From Methylobacterium sp. 17Sr1-1 (lineage in GTDB: Bacteria; Pseudomonadota; Alphaproteobacteria; Rhizobiales; Beijerinckiaceae): a stretch of DNA of 64,000 nt. Shown piece after piece: positions 42,549 to 50,568 of the stretch (within the stretch, counting starts at the first letter, position 1; every line of letters begins with the position of its first letter). The translations under genes and the position numbers were made by a program. The DNA is taken from positions 5,415,001 through 5,479,000 of the forward strand of contig NZ_CP029552.1 of assembly GCF_003173775.1 (NCBI RefSeq). Reading direction: 5' to 3'. Under the pieces are notes generated by a model. It was not told the DNA's origin and did no database searches. It saw only the letters and a program-made list of their open reading frames with translations.

Positions 42549-43691
42549 TCACCCGGCAGGATAGGTGCGCCCCTTCCAGGTGGCGACCCCGGCCCGGCGC
42601 GGGCGCAGGAGCGCGTTCCATTGCAAGGCCAGGGCCAGCGCCACGGTGAGGGGATGAAGGAGAATCGTCCAGGGGTCCTCGCGGGTGAACAGCGTGATCG
42701 CCGCCCGCGTGCCGAGGGAGAGGGCGAGGGCAGCCCCCGCGAGAATACCATCGCCGGCCCCCAAGTCGCCGACCCCCAAGTCGCCGACCCCCATGAGGGC
42801 GGCGATCACGAGGAGCAGGGGCAGGACGTGGCCACCGCCGAGGAGCAGCGTCCAGACCGGCAGGGCGCGGGGCGTCGCCAGGCCCTCGTGGGCGTTCTTC
42901 GAGAAGCCGGCCCAGGCTTGGGGAAAATCCGTGTACATCCGGCAGGTCGCGAGGCCGGAAGCCGCCACGAGGTCGGTGCCGAGGCCGGCGCGGCGGAAGA
43001 TCCGGGGCAGCCGCACGCCGTCATGCAGGCTCGCGCGGATCGCCCCGTGGCCGCCGACCCGGCGATAGCTGTCGGCGTGCACCATCACCAGCTGGCCGCA
43101 GGCCGCCCCGAGGGCGGGATCGCCTAAGCGGCGCATCAGCGGGATCGGCAGGTAACCGAGCAGCAAGAAGTTGATCATCGGCACGGTCAGGCGCTCGCCG
43201 AGAGTGCCGGTGACCTGGCGCGGCACGCCGCTGACGAGGGCCGCACGCGAGGCCGCGACCGCCAGGGACGCGGCGCCGTGAGGCGCGAGGCGGACATCGG
43301 CGTCGATGAACAGCAGGAACCGGCCGGTCGCGGCCTCGCCGAGGACGTGGCAGGCGTGGTTCTTGCCGGTCCAGCCCGCGGGCAGGGGCGGCACCGCGAT
43401 CAGGCGCAGGCGGGGATCGCGGGCGGCGATGTCGTCCACGATCGCCGCCGTTCCGTCGGTCGAATGGTCGTCGGCGACGATCACCTCGATCGGCACGCCG
43501 GTGCTGGCGAGCGCCGCCGCCAGGGTCGGGCGGATGTTGGCGGCCTCGTTGCGGGCCGGGATCAGGATCGAGACCAGGCCGTCCGGCGCCGTCGCTCCAG
43601 GGGGCGTCCCGCGCAGGGCCAGCAGGTTGGCCAGCGCCAGGACGGCCGGCAGCAGCGCGAGCGCGAGGGCGAGGCACGCCAGGATCGTCAC
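42549..43691 (-). CDS. GT2 family glycosyltransferase (CrtQ/HpnB-like)
   Basis: 380 residues. An N-terminal membrane helix precedes a GT-A domain with 'VSILIPARNEAANI', 'IVADDHSTDGTAAI', the metal-binding 'FIDADVRL' and a C-terminal pair of membrane helices, separated by an Asp/Gly repeat ('VGDLGVGDLGAGD'). This layout is that of CrtQ, the glycosyltransferase of staphyloxanthin synthesis, and of hopanoid-associated HpnB-type proteins. GTG 43691 overlaps the acyltransferase stop as GTGA. Context with a CrtI-type enzyme favours a carotenoid acceptor. Confidence 0.85.
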   Translation of the reverse strand: MTILACLALALALLPAVLALANLLALRGTPPGATAPDGLVSILIPARNEAANIRPTLAAALASTGVPIEVIVADDHSTDGTAAIVDDIAARDPRLRLIAVPPLPAGWTGKNHACHVLGEAATGRFLLFIDADVRLAPHGAASLAVAASRAALVSGVPRQVTGTLGERLTVPMINFLLLGYLPIPLMRRLGDPALGAACGQLVMVHADSYRRVGGHGAIRASLHDGVRLPRIFRRAGLGTDLVAASGLATCRMYTDFPQAWAGFSKNAHEGLATPRALPVWTLLLGGGHVLPLLLVIAALMGVGDLGVGDLGAGDGILAGAALALSLGTRAAITLFTREDPWTILLHPLTVALALALQWNALLRPRRAGVATWKGRTYPAG

Positions 43692-44515
43692 GGCGCCCGG
43701 CCCTCGCGGTGGCCGGCGACGAAGCGGCGCCCGGTGAGCACCGCCACCAGCCGGTGCCAGGCATCGTAGACGCCGCCGACGCCGCGCCGCCCGTCCAGCA
43801 GGGAAGCGAAGCGGGCGGGGTCGCGGCTCCGCACGTCGGCGCCGAGGCGGTCGAGGGTGGCGGTCAGGTCGGCCTCCAGGCGGGCGAGGCGGTCCGGGCG
43901 GGAGAGGGCGAGGAGGTCGCGGGCCGGGATCCCGGGCCCGAAGGCGGCGCAGGCCTCCGCCCCGCGCTCCTCCCAGAAGGCGTAATCGAGGGCGAGCGGC
44001 ACGAACAGGGCGTCGGGCGCCAGTTCCGCCAGCCGCGCGACGCCGGGGCGCAAGCCCAGCGGCCGCTCGCGCACGTCGCTGAAGCGCCCCTGCGCGGTGA
44101 TCCACAGCACCCGCCCCGGCCGCTCCAGGATCTTTCGCGAGGCGGCCATGAACGAGGCGGCGCCCCGCGGGCTGTCGAGATCGACCCCGAAGGCGCCCAT
44201 CCGGGAAAAGATGCGGTAGCGGGCGAGCATCGCGGCGTCGAACGGCGCGTAGCTCTCGGCGGCCGGGAAGAAGCGTTGCGCGAGCAGGATGATGATCGCC
44301 GCGTCCCACCAGGCCGGATGGTTGCAATAGACCACCACCGGCCCGGCGGCGGGCGCGGCCGGGGGCTGGCCCCAGGTCGCGAGCCGCAAGCCGTTGAGGT
44401 GGCGCCGCACGTAGCGGGCGAAGTACACGCCCATGAAGCGCCAGATGGCGGGGGAGCGGGCCGCGACCGGGTCGGACGGCAGATTCCGTCCGGGCGGGCC
44501 GTCCCGCCCGCTCAC
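43688..44515 (-). CDS. Acyltransferase (PlsC-like, CrtO-type role)
   Basis: 275 residues with the glycerolipid-acyltransferase His-x4-Asp motif in 'VYCNHPAWWDAA' and the downstream 'TAQGRFSDVRERPLGLRPG', which stands in for the usual EGTR-type box. An N-terminal amphipathic segment could hold it at the membrane. Both ends overlap neighbours (GTGA), placing it between the CrtI-type and GT2 genes. In staphyloxanthin synthesis an acyltransferase esterifies the sugar placed by CrtQ, and the same role is inferred here. Confidence 0.82.
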   Translation of the reverse strand: MSGRDGPPGRNLPSDPVAARSPAIWRFMGVYFARYVRRHLNGLRLATWGQPPAAPAAGPVVVYCNHPAWWDAAIIILLAQRFFPAAESYAPFDAAMLARYRIFSRMGAFGVDLDSPRGAASFMAASRKILERPGRVLWITAQGRFSDVRERPLGLRPGVARLAELAPDALFVPLALDYAFWEERGAEACAAFGPGIPARDLLALSRPDRLARLEADLTATLDRLGADVRSRDPARFASLLDGRRGVGGVYDAWHRLVAVLTGRRFVAGHREGRAP

Positions 44516-46059
44516 GAGGCCGCCTTCAGGTCCTCGGCCATATCGCGGGCATCTTGGCCGCGCGCGTCCTGGTCGAGGGCGTCGGCGGCGATCCAGCCCG
44601 ACATCATCACCATCGGCATGCCCGGCCCCGGATGGGCGGCGCCGCCGGCGAGGTAGAGGCCGCGCACCTCCCGCGAGCGGTTGCCGGGCTTGAACGCCCC
44701 CATGATCCGGCCGTGGGAGGCCAGCCCGTAGATCGCGCCGTTCAGCACCTTGTAGCGGGAATGGATGTCCGCCGGGGTCAGGTGGCGCTCGACGACGATG
44801 CGCTCCTCGATGTCCGGCATGCCGGCGGTGCGCTTCAGCTTGTCGAGGATCTTTTGGCGATAGGCCGGCAGCATCTGCGACCAGTCGTGGTGCGGGCGAA
44901 GATACGGCGTGTGGACCAGCACGTAGAGCGCCTCGCCGCCCTCGGGCGCCACCGAGGGGTCGGTGCTGCTCGGCGCCGCCAGGTAGGCGGTCGGGTCCGG
45001 GGCCGGCTCGCCCTTGCGGTAGATCGCGTCGAACTCCTCCTCGGGGTCGCGCGAGAACACGAAGTCGTGGTGGGCGAGGTGATCGTAGCGCTTGTTCAGG
45101 CCGAGATAGAGCACCACGCCCGAGCAGGCCGGCTCGAAGCTGCGCTTCTCGTAAGTCCGCCCGACCTCGCCGCCGACGAGCTCGCGGTAGGTGCGCACCG
45201 CGTCCATGTTGGAGATGACTTTATCATAAGGCGCCACCCGGCCGCCGACCCGCACGCCCTTGACGGCGCCGTTCTCGATCGCCAGTCCCTCGACCTCGCT
45301 GTCGGCCTTGAGCGTGGCGCCGAGGTCGCCGGCGAGCTTCATCAGCCCCTCGGCCACCGCGCGGGTGCCGCCCATCGGGTACCAGACCCCGTCGGCGGTC
45401 TGCATGTGGGCGATGGCGCAGAGCACCGCCGGCGCGCCGTAGGGCGAGGAGCCGACATATTGCACGAAGTGGTCGAGCATCTGGGCGAGGCGCGCGTCGC
45501 GCACCTTGCCCCGGATCGTGCTGGCGACCGAGGCGTGCATGCGCAGCGAGAGCACGTCGCGCAGGGTGCCGGGATTGAGGTTGGCGCGGATGTCGATCGT
45601 GTCGAACAGGTCCTGCACCGGCTTCCAGAAGAAGAACTTTTCCGAGACGCCGTGCAGGTGCTCGGACAGGGCGAGGAAGCGCTCGTAGCCCTCGCCGGCC
45701 TTCTGTCCGGGGGCGAAGCGGTCCATCTCGGCCGCCATCGTCTTGACGTTCTCCATCAGGTCGATGCGGCTGCCGTCGTCGAAGAAGCAGCGCCATTGCG
45801 GGTCGAGGCGGCGCAGGTCCATGTAATCGTGCACCGAGCGGCCGGATTCGGCGAAGATCCGCTCCAGCACCCGGGGCACCGTCAGGATGGTCGGCCCCAT
45901 GTCGAAGCGGAAGCCGCCCTCGTGCAACACCGCGGCCTTGCCGCCGATCCAGGCGTTCTTGTCGTAGAGGGTGACGTCGTGCCCCCGCGAAGCCGCCACG
46001 CAGGCCGCCGCCAGACCGCCCAATCCGCCGCCGACCACCGCGACCGAGGTCCCCGCCAT
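44512..46059 (-). CDS. Phytoene desaturase family oxidoreductase (CrtI/CrtN/CrtP type)
   Basis: 515 residues with the N-terminal FAD fold 'VAVVGGGLGGLAAACVAAS', 'GGKAAVLHEGGFRFDMGP', and the C-terminal carotenoid-desaturase signature 'GLYLAGGAAHPGPGMPMVMMSG'-like segment (residues about 475-496). Full length. The family includes phytoene and diapophytoene desaturases and the CrtP aldehyde-forming oxidase; sequence alone does not separate these. GAGAGG precedes ATG 46059. As first gene of the coupled trio with an acyltransferase and a GT2, it probably makes or oxidises the carotenoid that is then glycosylated and acylated. Confidence 0.88.
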   Translation of the reverse strand: MAGTSVAVVGGGLGGLAAACVAASRGHDVTLYDKNAWIGGKAAVLHEGGFRFDMGPTILTVPRVLERIFAESGRSVHDYMDLRRLDPQWRCFFDDGSRIDLMENVKTMAAEMDRFAPGQKAGEGYERFLALSEHLHGVSEKFFFWKPVQDLFDTIDIRANLNPGTLRDVLSLRMHASVASTIRGKVRDARLAQMLDHFVQYVGSSPYGAPAVLCAIAHMQTADGVWYPMGGTRAVAEGLMKLAGDLGATLKADSEVEGLAIENGAVKGVRVGGRVAPYDKVISNMDAVRTYRELVGGEVGRTYEKRSFEPACSGVVLYLGLNKRYDHLAHHDFVFSRDPEEEFDAIYRKGEPAPDPTAYLAAPSSTDPSVAPEGGEALYVLVHTPYLRPHHDWSQMLPAYRQKILDKLKRTAGMPDIEERIVVERHLTPADIHSRYKVLNGAIYGLASHGRIMGAFKPGNRSREVRGLYLAGGAAHPGPGMPMVMMSGWIAADALDQDARGQDARDMAEDLKAAS

Positions 46060-46182
46060 CACGCCTCTCCCGAACGGGCGACGCGCCCGTCCCGGACAAG
46101 CTAGGCTCGGGGGAAGACGGGTCAACGCGGGCGGAACGGCACATGTTGCCGCGCCGGAGGCGTTCCTCACGGGGGCAGGGCA

Positions 46183-46341
46183 CCCTCCCACCCACGACCT
46201 CATCCTGAGGTGTTGGCGATCGCACGCGATCGCAGATCGCGGAGCCTCGAAGGAGGCCTCCAGGCATCTCCGAGCGAGCTGGAGCCCTCTTCGAGGCTGC
46301 TGCAAGCAGCAGCACCTCAGGATGAGGTCGTGGGCGGGAGG
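46183..46341. repeat. Intergenic palindromic repeat element
   Basis: The left end 'cctcccacccacgacctcat' and the right end 'atgaggtcgtgggcgggagg' are inverted copies with one mismatch, and 'cctgaggtg'/'cacctcagg' blocks pair next to them. The interior has further stems ('gcgatcgc', 'gctgctgcaagcagc'). It occupies nearly half of the 360-base gap upstream of the carotenoid-type operon and resembles the repeats at 20.6 and 28.0 kb in form but not sequence. Confidence 0.88.
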
Positions 46342-46419
46342 AGGATCGTCGGCGGAACGAAACCGCCGCGCCGCGCATGACCCGCGAAGAGCGGCATGGC
46401 CGCACCGGAGACCCCCACC

Positions 46420-46716
46420 ATGAAGACGACCCTCGCCCTCGCCGGCCTCCTCGCCCTCGGCCTCGCCGGCCCGGCCTCGGCCCAGGGGGCCCTCGACATC
46501 ACGGTGAGCCCCCGCGCGACGAACCCGGCCGACCCGCTGGCCACCGGCAGCGTCCGCCCCTTGCGGCCGAACCCGAACGTGACCCCGAGCAACCCGATGG
46601 GCGTCGTCGGCTTTGACGGCCCGCCCGGCGGCACCACCAGCGTGATCGGCGACAGCGAGCCGCTCAGCCCCGGCTCGCCGGCCCTGACCCCGAACGCGCC
46701 GTTCTCCCGGCTGTAG
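46420..46716 (+). CDS. Small secreted protein, 98 residues
   Basis: A signal peptide ('MKTTLALAGLLALGLAGPASA') followed by a Pro/Asn/Gly-rich mature part with no cysteines and no repeats. GGAG lies nine bases before ATG 46420; the upstream in-frame ATG at 46396 would spoil the signal peptide. No family recognised. Probably periplasmic and disordered. Confidence 0.65.
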   Translation: MKTTLALAGLLALGLAGPASAQGALDITVSPRATNPADPLATGSVRPLRPNPNVTPSNPMGVVGFDGPPGGTTSVIGDSEPLSPGSPALTPNAPFSRL

Positions 46717-46743
46717 GGCCGCGACCTTTTCGCCCCGGTCCGG

Positions 46744-46773
46744 TTGACTTTTCGGGTCCCGGCCGGGTAAGTC
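46744..46773 (+). promoter_or_regulatory. Candidate sigma-70 promoter for rpmJ
   Basis: TTGACT at 46744 is a good -35 box. A weak -10 ('taagtc') follows 18 bases later. It lies about 130 bases before the rpmJ start in a gap with no other gene. Confidence 0.35.
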
Positions 46774-46899
46774 ACGCGCCTCCGCACGGGCGGTGCTCCG
46801 CATCGCCCGGCGTCGGCGTTCGTCTTGTCGGCGTTCGCCGCGAGCCCGCTTTCCCATCCGCGCCCGGGCGTTCCGGCGCACCGACGTGAGACCAGACCG

Positions 46900-47025
46900 A
46901 TGAAGATCCGCAACTCGCTGAAGTCGCTCCGCGGCCGGCACCGTGACAACCAGCTCGTGCGCCGCAAGGGCCGGGTCTACGTCATCAACAAGACCCAGAA
47001 GCGCTACAAGGCCCGCCAGGGCTAA
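46900..47025 (+). CDS. rpmJ: 50S ribosomal protein L36
   Basis: 41 residues beginning '[18 protein letters not shown]' and ending 'KRYKARQG', the standard alphaproteobacterial L36. It lacks the four zinc-ligand cysteines of the C+ form, so it folds without zinc. The protein binds 23S rRNA in the large subunit. It is a single-gene unit followed immediately by strong hairpins. Confidence 0.95.
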   Translation: MKIRNSLKSLRGRHRDNQLVRRKGRVYVINKTQKRYKARQG

Positions 47026-47026
47026 T

Positions 47027-47160
47027 ACCAACGGTCGTTGAAAACGACCTTTGGTTCCGTTCTCGAATTTTCGCCAAGCCTCTGGCTTGGCATCGAAAAT
47101 TCGAGATGGGTCAACGGCCTCGTCGATCTCGGGCAGGCCCGAGATCGACGAGGCCGTTGA
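47027..47160. repeat. Cluster of three strong hairpins after rpmJ
   Basis: Three successive inverted repeats: 47027-47055 ('accaa' with 'ttggt', plus 'gtcgtt'/'aacgac'), 47062-47105 ('ctcgaattttcg' with 'cgaaaattcgag'), and 47111-47160, a perfect 24-bp stem with a two-base loop. The first could terminate rpmJ. The whole looks like a repeat element inserted between rpmJ and the TPR gene. Confidence 0.85.
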
Positions 47161-47244
47161 TATAAGAGGCGTGGGGCTTGCCCGCGGCGAACCGCGGCAA
47201 GCCATCGCGTTGACGGGGCAGCGCCGGCGCCGGACAGTGCCGGC

Positions 47245-47889
47245 ATGCGCCGTCTCTCTCTTCCGATCTGCATGATGGCCGGCCTCCTCGGAGCGCCGGC
47301 TTTCGTCGTTTCGGCGATCGTGCCGATCGCGACGCCGGCGATCGCGGCCCCGAAGGACGCGTCCAGGGACGCCTCTTCCAAGGATGCCCCGAAGGATGCC
47401 CCTCGCGCGCCCGTCACCCTCGACGACCTGTTCGCCCGGCTGAAGGCGGCCAAGGACGATGCCGAGGCCCGGGGCGTCGCGCAGCTGATCGAGCGCCGCC
47501 TCGACCGCTCCGGCAGCGACACCGTCGATCTCCTGGCGAGCCGCGCCGCGGAGGCGATGCAGGCCAAGGATTACCCGCTCGCCGTCGAGCTCCTCGACCG
47601 GGTGACGGTGCTGGAGCCTGCTTGGGCCGAAGGCTGGAGCCGGCGCGCCACCGCGTTCTTCCTGCTCGAGGACCAGGCGAGCGCGCTCGCCGACCTGCAC
47701 AAGACCCTGTCCCTGGAGCCGCGCCACTTCGAGGCCTGGGCGGCGCTCGCCCATATCTATATGGCGAGCGACGACAAGACCCGGGCGCTCGCCGCCTTCC
47801 GCCGCGCCGAGGCGATCTATCCCCGCATGGGCAAGGTCCACGAGGCGATCGAGCGCCTCGCCCCCGACGTCGACGGCCGCGACCTGTGA
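47245..47889 (+). CDS. Exported TPR-repeat protein
   Basis: 214 residues with a signal peptide (to about residue 35), a Lys/Asp/Ala-rich linker containing four short 'KDA' repeats, and about three tetratricopeptide repeats ('YPLAVELLDRVTVLEPAWAEG', then 'ASALADLHKTLSLEPRHFEA' and 'TRALAAFRRAEAIYPRMG'). TPRs mediate protein contacts, here in the periplasm. Its stop overlaps the GTG of the next gene (GTGA), so the two form an operon. Confidence 0.82.
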   Translation: MRRLSLPICMMAGLLGAPAFVVSAIVPIATPAIAAPKDASRDASSKDAPKDAPRAPVTLDDLFARLKAAKDDAEARGVAQLIERRLDRSGSDTVDLLASRAAEAMQAKDYPLAVELLDRVTVLEPAWAEGWSRRATAFFLLEDQASALADLHKTLSLEPRHFEAWAALAHIYMASDDKTRALAAFRRAEAIYPRMGKVHEAIERLAPDVDGRDL

Positions 47890-48923
47890 CCGGCCGGCCT
47901 CTGCGCCGGCTCCAAGGACGGATCTCCCGCGTGCTGACCCTGATCGCCGGCCTGCTCGCCGGATTCGTGCTGGCGCTCGTCGCCGCGGGATTGCTCGCGA
48001 CCTGGATCATCACGGGGGTGGTCGAGGCGCGCTATCCCCCGGCGGGCCGGCGCGTGGCGGTGGAGGGCGGGCACCTCGCGGTGCTGGAGGCCGGCCCCGG
48101 CGAGGGCGCGCCCAGCCGCGGCACCGTGGTGCTGCTCCACGGGGCGTCGGCCAACGCCATGGACCCGATGCAGGCGATCGGCCGGCGGCTCGCCGGCGAC
48201 GGCTTCCGGGTGCTCTCCTTCGACCGGCCCGGCTTCGGCTACAGCGACCGCATCGCCCCGGACGCCGCCTCGCCGGCGGTGCAGGCGCGGCTGATCGGCG
48301 AGGCGCTGGCGGCGATGAAGGTCGGCCCGGCGCTGATCGTCGGCCATTCCTGGTCCGGCGCGCTCGCCACGGCGCTCGCCCTCGACTTTCCTGAGCGCGT
48401 CGCCGGCCTCGCGCTCCTCGCCCCCGTCAGCCATCCCTGGCCGGGCGGCTCGGTCGGCGGCTACGCCGCCTGGTACCGCTCGCTGCCCGGGCGGATGCTG
48501 CTGACGCTCGCCACCTACACGGTCGCGGCGCCGCTGGGCTTCGCGGCGCTCGACCGCTTCGCCGAGGTGGTCTTCCGCCCGCAAGGGCTCCCCGAGGGCT
48601 ATCTCGACGGGGCCCGGGTGCCGCTGATCCTGCGCCCCTCGACCTTCGGGGCCAATCTGCGCGATCTCGACGGGCTCTACGCCTTCCTCCAGCAGCAGAG
48701 CCCGCGCTACCGCGAGATCACCGCGCCGACCGTCATCATCGCCGGCGACATCGATCCGGTGGTGAAGACCGACGTGCATGCCGCGGCGCTCGCCCGCGAG
48801 GTGCCGGGCGCGAAGCTCGTCGTGCTGCGGGGCGTCGGCCACATGCTCCAGTACGTCGCCGCCGACACCGTGGTGGCGGAGATCGAGGCGCTGGCGGCGC
48901 GGGAGCGGGCGGGGGCGGAGTAG
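47886..48923 (+). CDS. Alpha/beta hydrolase, membrane-anchored
   Basis: 345 residues. An N-terminal membrane helix ('LIAGLLAGFVLALVAAGLLA') anchors an alpha/beta hydrolase with oxyanion 'VVLLHGASANAMD', nucleophile Ser in 'VGHSWSGALA', Asp in 'AGDIDPVVKT' and His in 'GVGHMLQY'. The catalytic domain probably faces the periplasm. Substrate unknown; esterase or lipase-like activity is likely. GTG 47886 is coupled to the TPR gene. Confidence 0.88.
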   Translation: MTGRPLRRLQGRISRVLTLIAGLLAGFVLALVAAGLLATWIITGVVEARYPPAGRRVAVEGGHLAVLEAGPGEGAPSRGTVVLLHGASANAMDPMQAIGRRLAGDGFRVLSFDRPGFGYSDRIAPDAASPAVQARLIGEALAAMKVGPALIVGHSWSGALATALALDFPERVAGLALLAPVSHPWPGGSVGGYAAWYRSLPGRMLLTLATYTVAAPLGFAALDRFAEVVFRPQGLPEGYLDGARVPLILRPSTFGANLRDLDGLYAFLQQQSPRYREITAPTVIIAGDIDPVVKTDVHAAALAREVPGAKLVVLRGVGHMLQYVAADTVVAEIEALAARERAGAE

Positions 48924-48964
48924 GGGGCTCGATTCCGGGCCGGCGCGGCGGATCGCGGACGGCC

Positions 48965-49474
48965 TCAGGCCATGAGGGTCCAGATGTCCAGCACGTGGCC
49001 CGCCCGCGACGCCGTCCCCGTCTGCACGCCTCCGGGCTTCGCCGCCACGCGCGCCGACCCGTCGTTGCGCGGGTCGATCTGCGCCAGGACCGGCATCGGT
49101 CCGTGCGTGTCGCGGAGCCAGTGCAGGAACGCGCGACAGCCCTCTGTCGCATAACCCCGGCCCCAGCCGCGCCGACCCAGCGCGTAGACCAGGAGGGGAT
49201 CCGCGGCTCCAGGAGGGTGGAACAGGCCCAGACGCCCGACGAACCCCTCGGCACCCGCCACACCCATCATGCCGTAGCCGCGCGAGTGCCACTGGCGCAG
49301 CGATCCCGCCACGCGGGCGGCGATCTGCGCCATCGACGGCGGCTCGCCCTCATGCATGAAGCGGCCGACCGCCTCGTCATGCGCGAGCGCGTGCAGGGCG
49401 GCGTGATCCGCCTCGCCGAGGGCCCTCAGCGTCAGCCGGGAGGTGCGGAGGATCGGGATCGGGGGCGCGCTCAT
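48965..49474 (-). CDS. GNAT family N-acetyltransferase (RimJ/RimL type)
   Basis: 169 residues: 'TSRLTLRALGEADHAALHAL' opening, then 'FVGRLGLFHPPG' and the acetyl-CoA loop 'RRGWGRGYATEGCRAFL'. Usual GNAT length. The last 30 residues depart from the common family end, with 'VAAKPGGVQTGTASRAG' in place of the expected strand. It stands alone, reading toward the hydrolase gene end. Confidence 0.85.
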   Translation of the reverse strand: MSAPPIPILRTSRLTLRALGEADHAALHALAHDEAVGRFMHEGEPPSMAQIAARVAGSLRQWHSRGYGMMGVAGAEGFVGRLGLFHPPGAADPLLVYALGRRGWGRGYATEGCRAFLHWLRDTHGPMPVLAQIDPRNDGSARVAAKPGGVQTGTASRAGHVLDIWTLMA

Positions 49475-49565
49475 CGGTCACCGAGCTTGCTTGGTCGCGG
49501 GTTCGCGCGGAAGTCCGGAAGCGTGTGGGTTTGCGAACCTCATGGCGCGGGCCATGATCGGGCGC

Positions 49566-50120
49566 ATGGACGACGCCGTCACCACCGCCTTCGCACCTTT
49601 GATCGGCCTGCCCTGCTGGAGCGTCGAGCGCGGGCAGGGCAGCATCCTCTCCCTCGAGTTCGGATCACCCCGTCTCTTCGTGCGAGAGCCGTACGTCTCG
49701 ACCTCGTCCTCCCCCAGGCTGAGGGAATTGGCGGCGCGGCGTATCGTCAAGCCGGTCGGAGAGTGGAACCTCTTCGTCTTCTGCTGCCACTGGCGCCTCA
49801 TCGCCTACGGGCAGGTCCTGGCGGATGACGACAGCCCTCCCGCGCAGATCGAGGCCGCCGCGCGGACGATGGACGGGCAGCGGCTGACGGCGTTCACGCT
49901 GGACACCACCTCCCGGCAGGCCGTTTTCTCGTTCGATCTCGGCGCGAGCCTGACGACTTGGCCTTGCGAGGGGAACGACGAGGAGCAATGGTCCCTGTAC
50001 CTGCCGGCCAAGCGTATTCTGACCTATCGGGCCGATGGCCTCGTCAGCCTCGGAGCCGCCGATGAGAAGCCGGAGCAGGCGGTTTGGCGGGCCGTTGCGC
50101 GGAGTGTCCGCGTTCCGTAG
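49566..50120 (+). CDS. Hypothetical protein, 184 residues
   Basis: No family recognised. The protein is beta-rich ('SILSLEFGSPRLFV', 'WNLFVFCCHWRLIAYGQVL', 'QAVFSFDLGASLTTWP') with no signal peptide, and ends in a helical segment. Coding-like composition begins at ATG 49566; upstream in-frame starts at 49542 and 49443 are possible but less likely. It is divergent from the acetyltransferase gene. Confidence 0.7.
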   Translation: MDDAVTTAFAPLIGLPCWSVERGQGSILSLEFGSPRLFVREPYVSTSSSPRLRELAARRIVKPVGEWNLFVFCCHWRLIAYGQVLADDDSPPAQIEAAARTMDGQRLTAFTLDTTSRQAVFSFDLGASLTTWPCEGNDEEQWSLYLPAKRILTYRADGLVSLGAADEKPEQAVWRAVARSVRVP

Positions 50121-50159
50121 CGCCGAACACCCGCGAAGGGCGATACACCATGATGCGGC

Positions 50160-50306
50160 CTAATCGTCCAGCGGCAGCCAGGGCACATCGCGGAACGCAT
50201 CGCAGATCCGCTGGATCGCCCAGAAGTCGCTGCGCCCATCCTCCTCGACCGGGACGGTGAAGGGCGGCCCCTTGCCGGGACGATGCCACCATTCCGCAGT
50301 GTTCAG
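50160..50306 (-). CDS. Small protein, 48 residues, non-standard start
   Basis: The frame reads 'NTAEWWHRPGKGPPFTVPV' then 'EEDGRSDFWAIQRICDAF' and 'RDVPWLPLDD' to TAG, with strongly protein-like composition (five Trp). No ATG, GTG or TTG lies in frame before an upstream TGA. The best start is CTG 50306, three bases after AAGGGGCGG. It may use CTG or be the tail of a truncated gene. No family recognised. Confidence 0.42.
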   Translation of the reverse strand: MNTAEWWHRPGKGPPFTVPVEEDGRSDFWAIQRICDAFRDVPWLPLDD

Positions 50307-50568
50307 CCGCCCCTTACCGGGAAGAGGCTCGCAGCCGCTCCGCCGAAGTTTGGCTCACCCTTCGGAGATTTCAAGCCAGGGCGAGAGAATCATGCCTGAG
50401 CATAATGCGCCACATATTCCCAACCCAAGGGCAAATCTGCCCTGTTCTCGACAATTCCACGTTCCTCAAGCGCTTTGCGCAAGATGACGGAGTTTCATTG
50501 ACCATAACATCGAGTTAAGATCTGCTATCTATCGCCGCGAACCTAGGGTCATGCATCCGGCCTGGGCC

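Noticed and set aside
46060..47841. Upstream extension of the CrtI-type frame on the minus strand
   Set aside because: It crosses a palindromic repeat and is antisense to rpmJ and the TPR gene; the family N-terminus with its ribosome binding site fixes the start at 46059.
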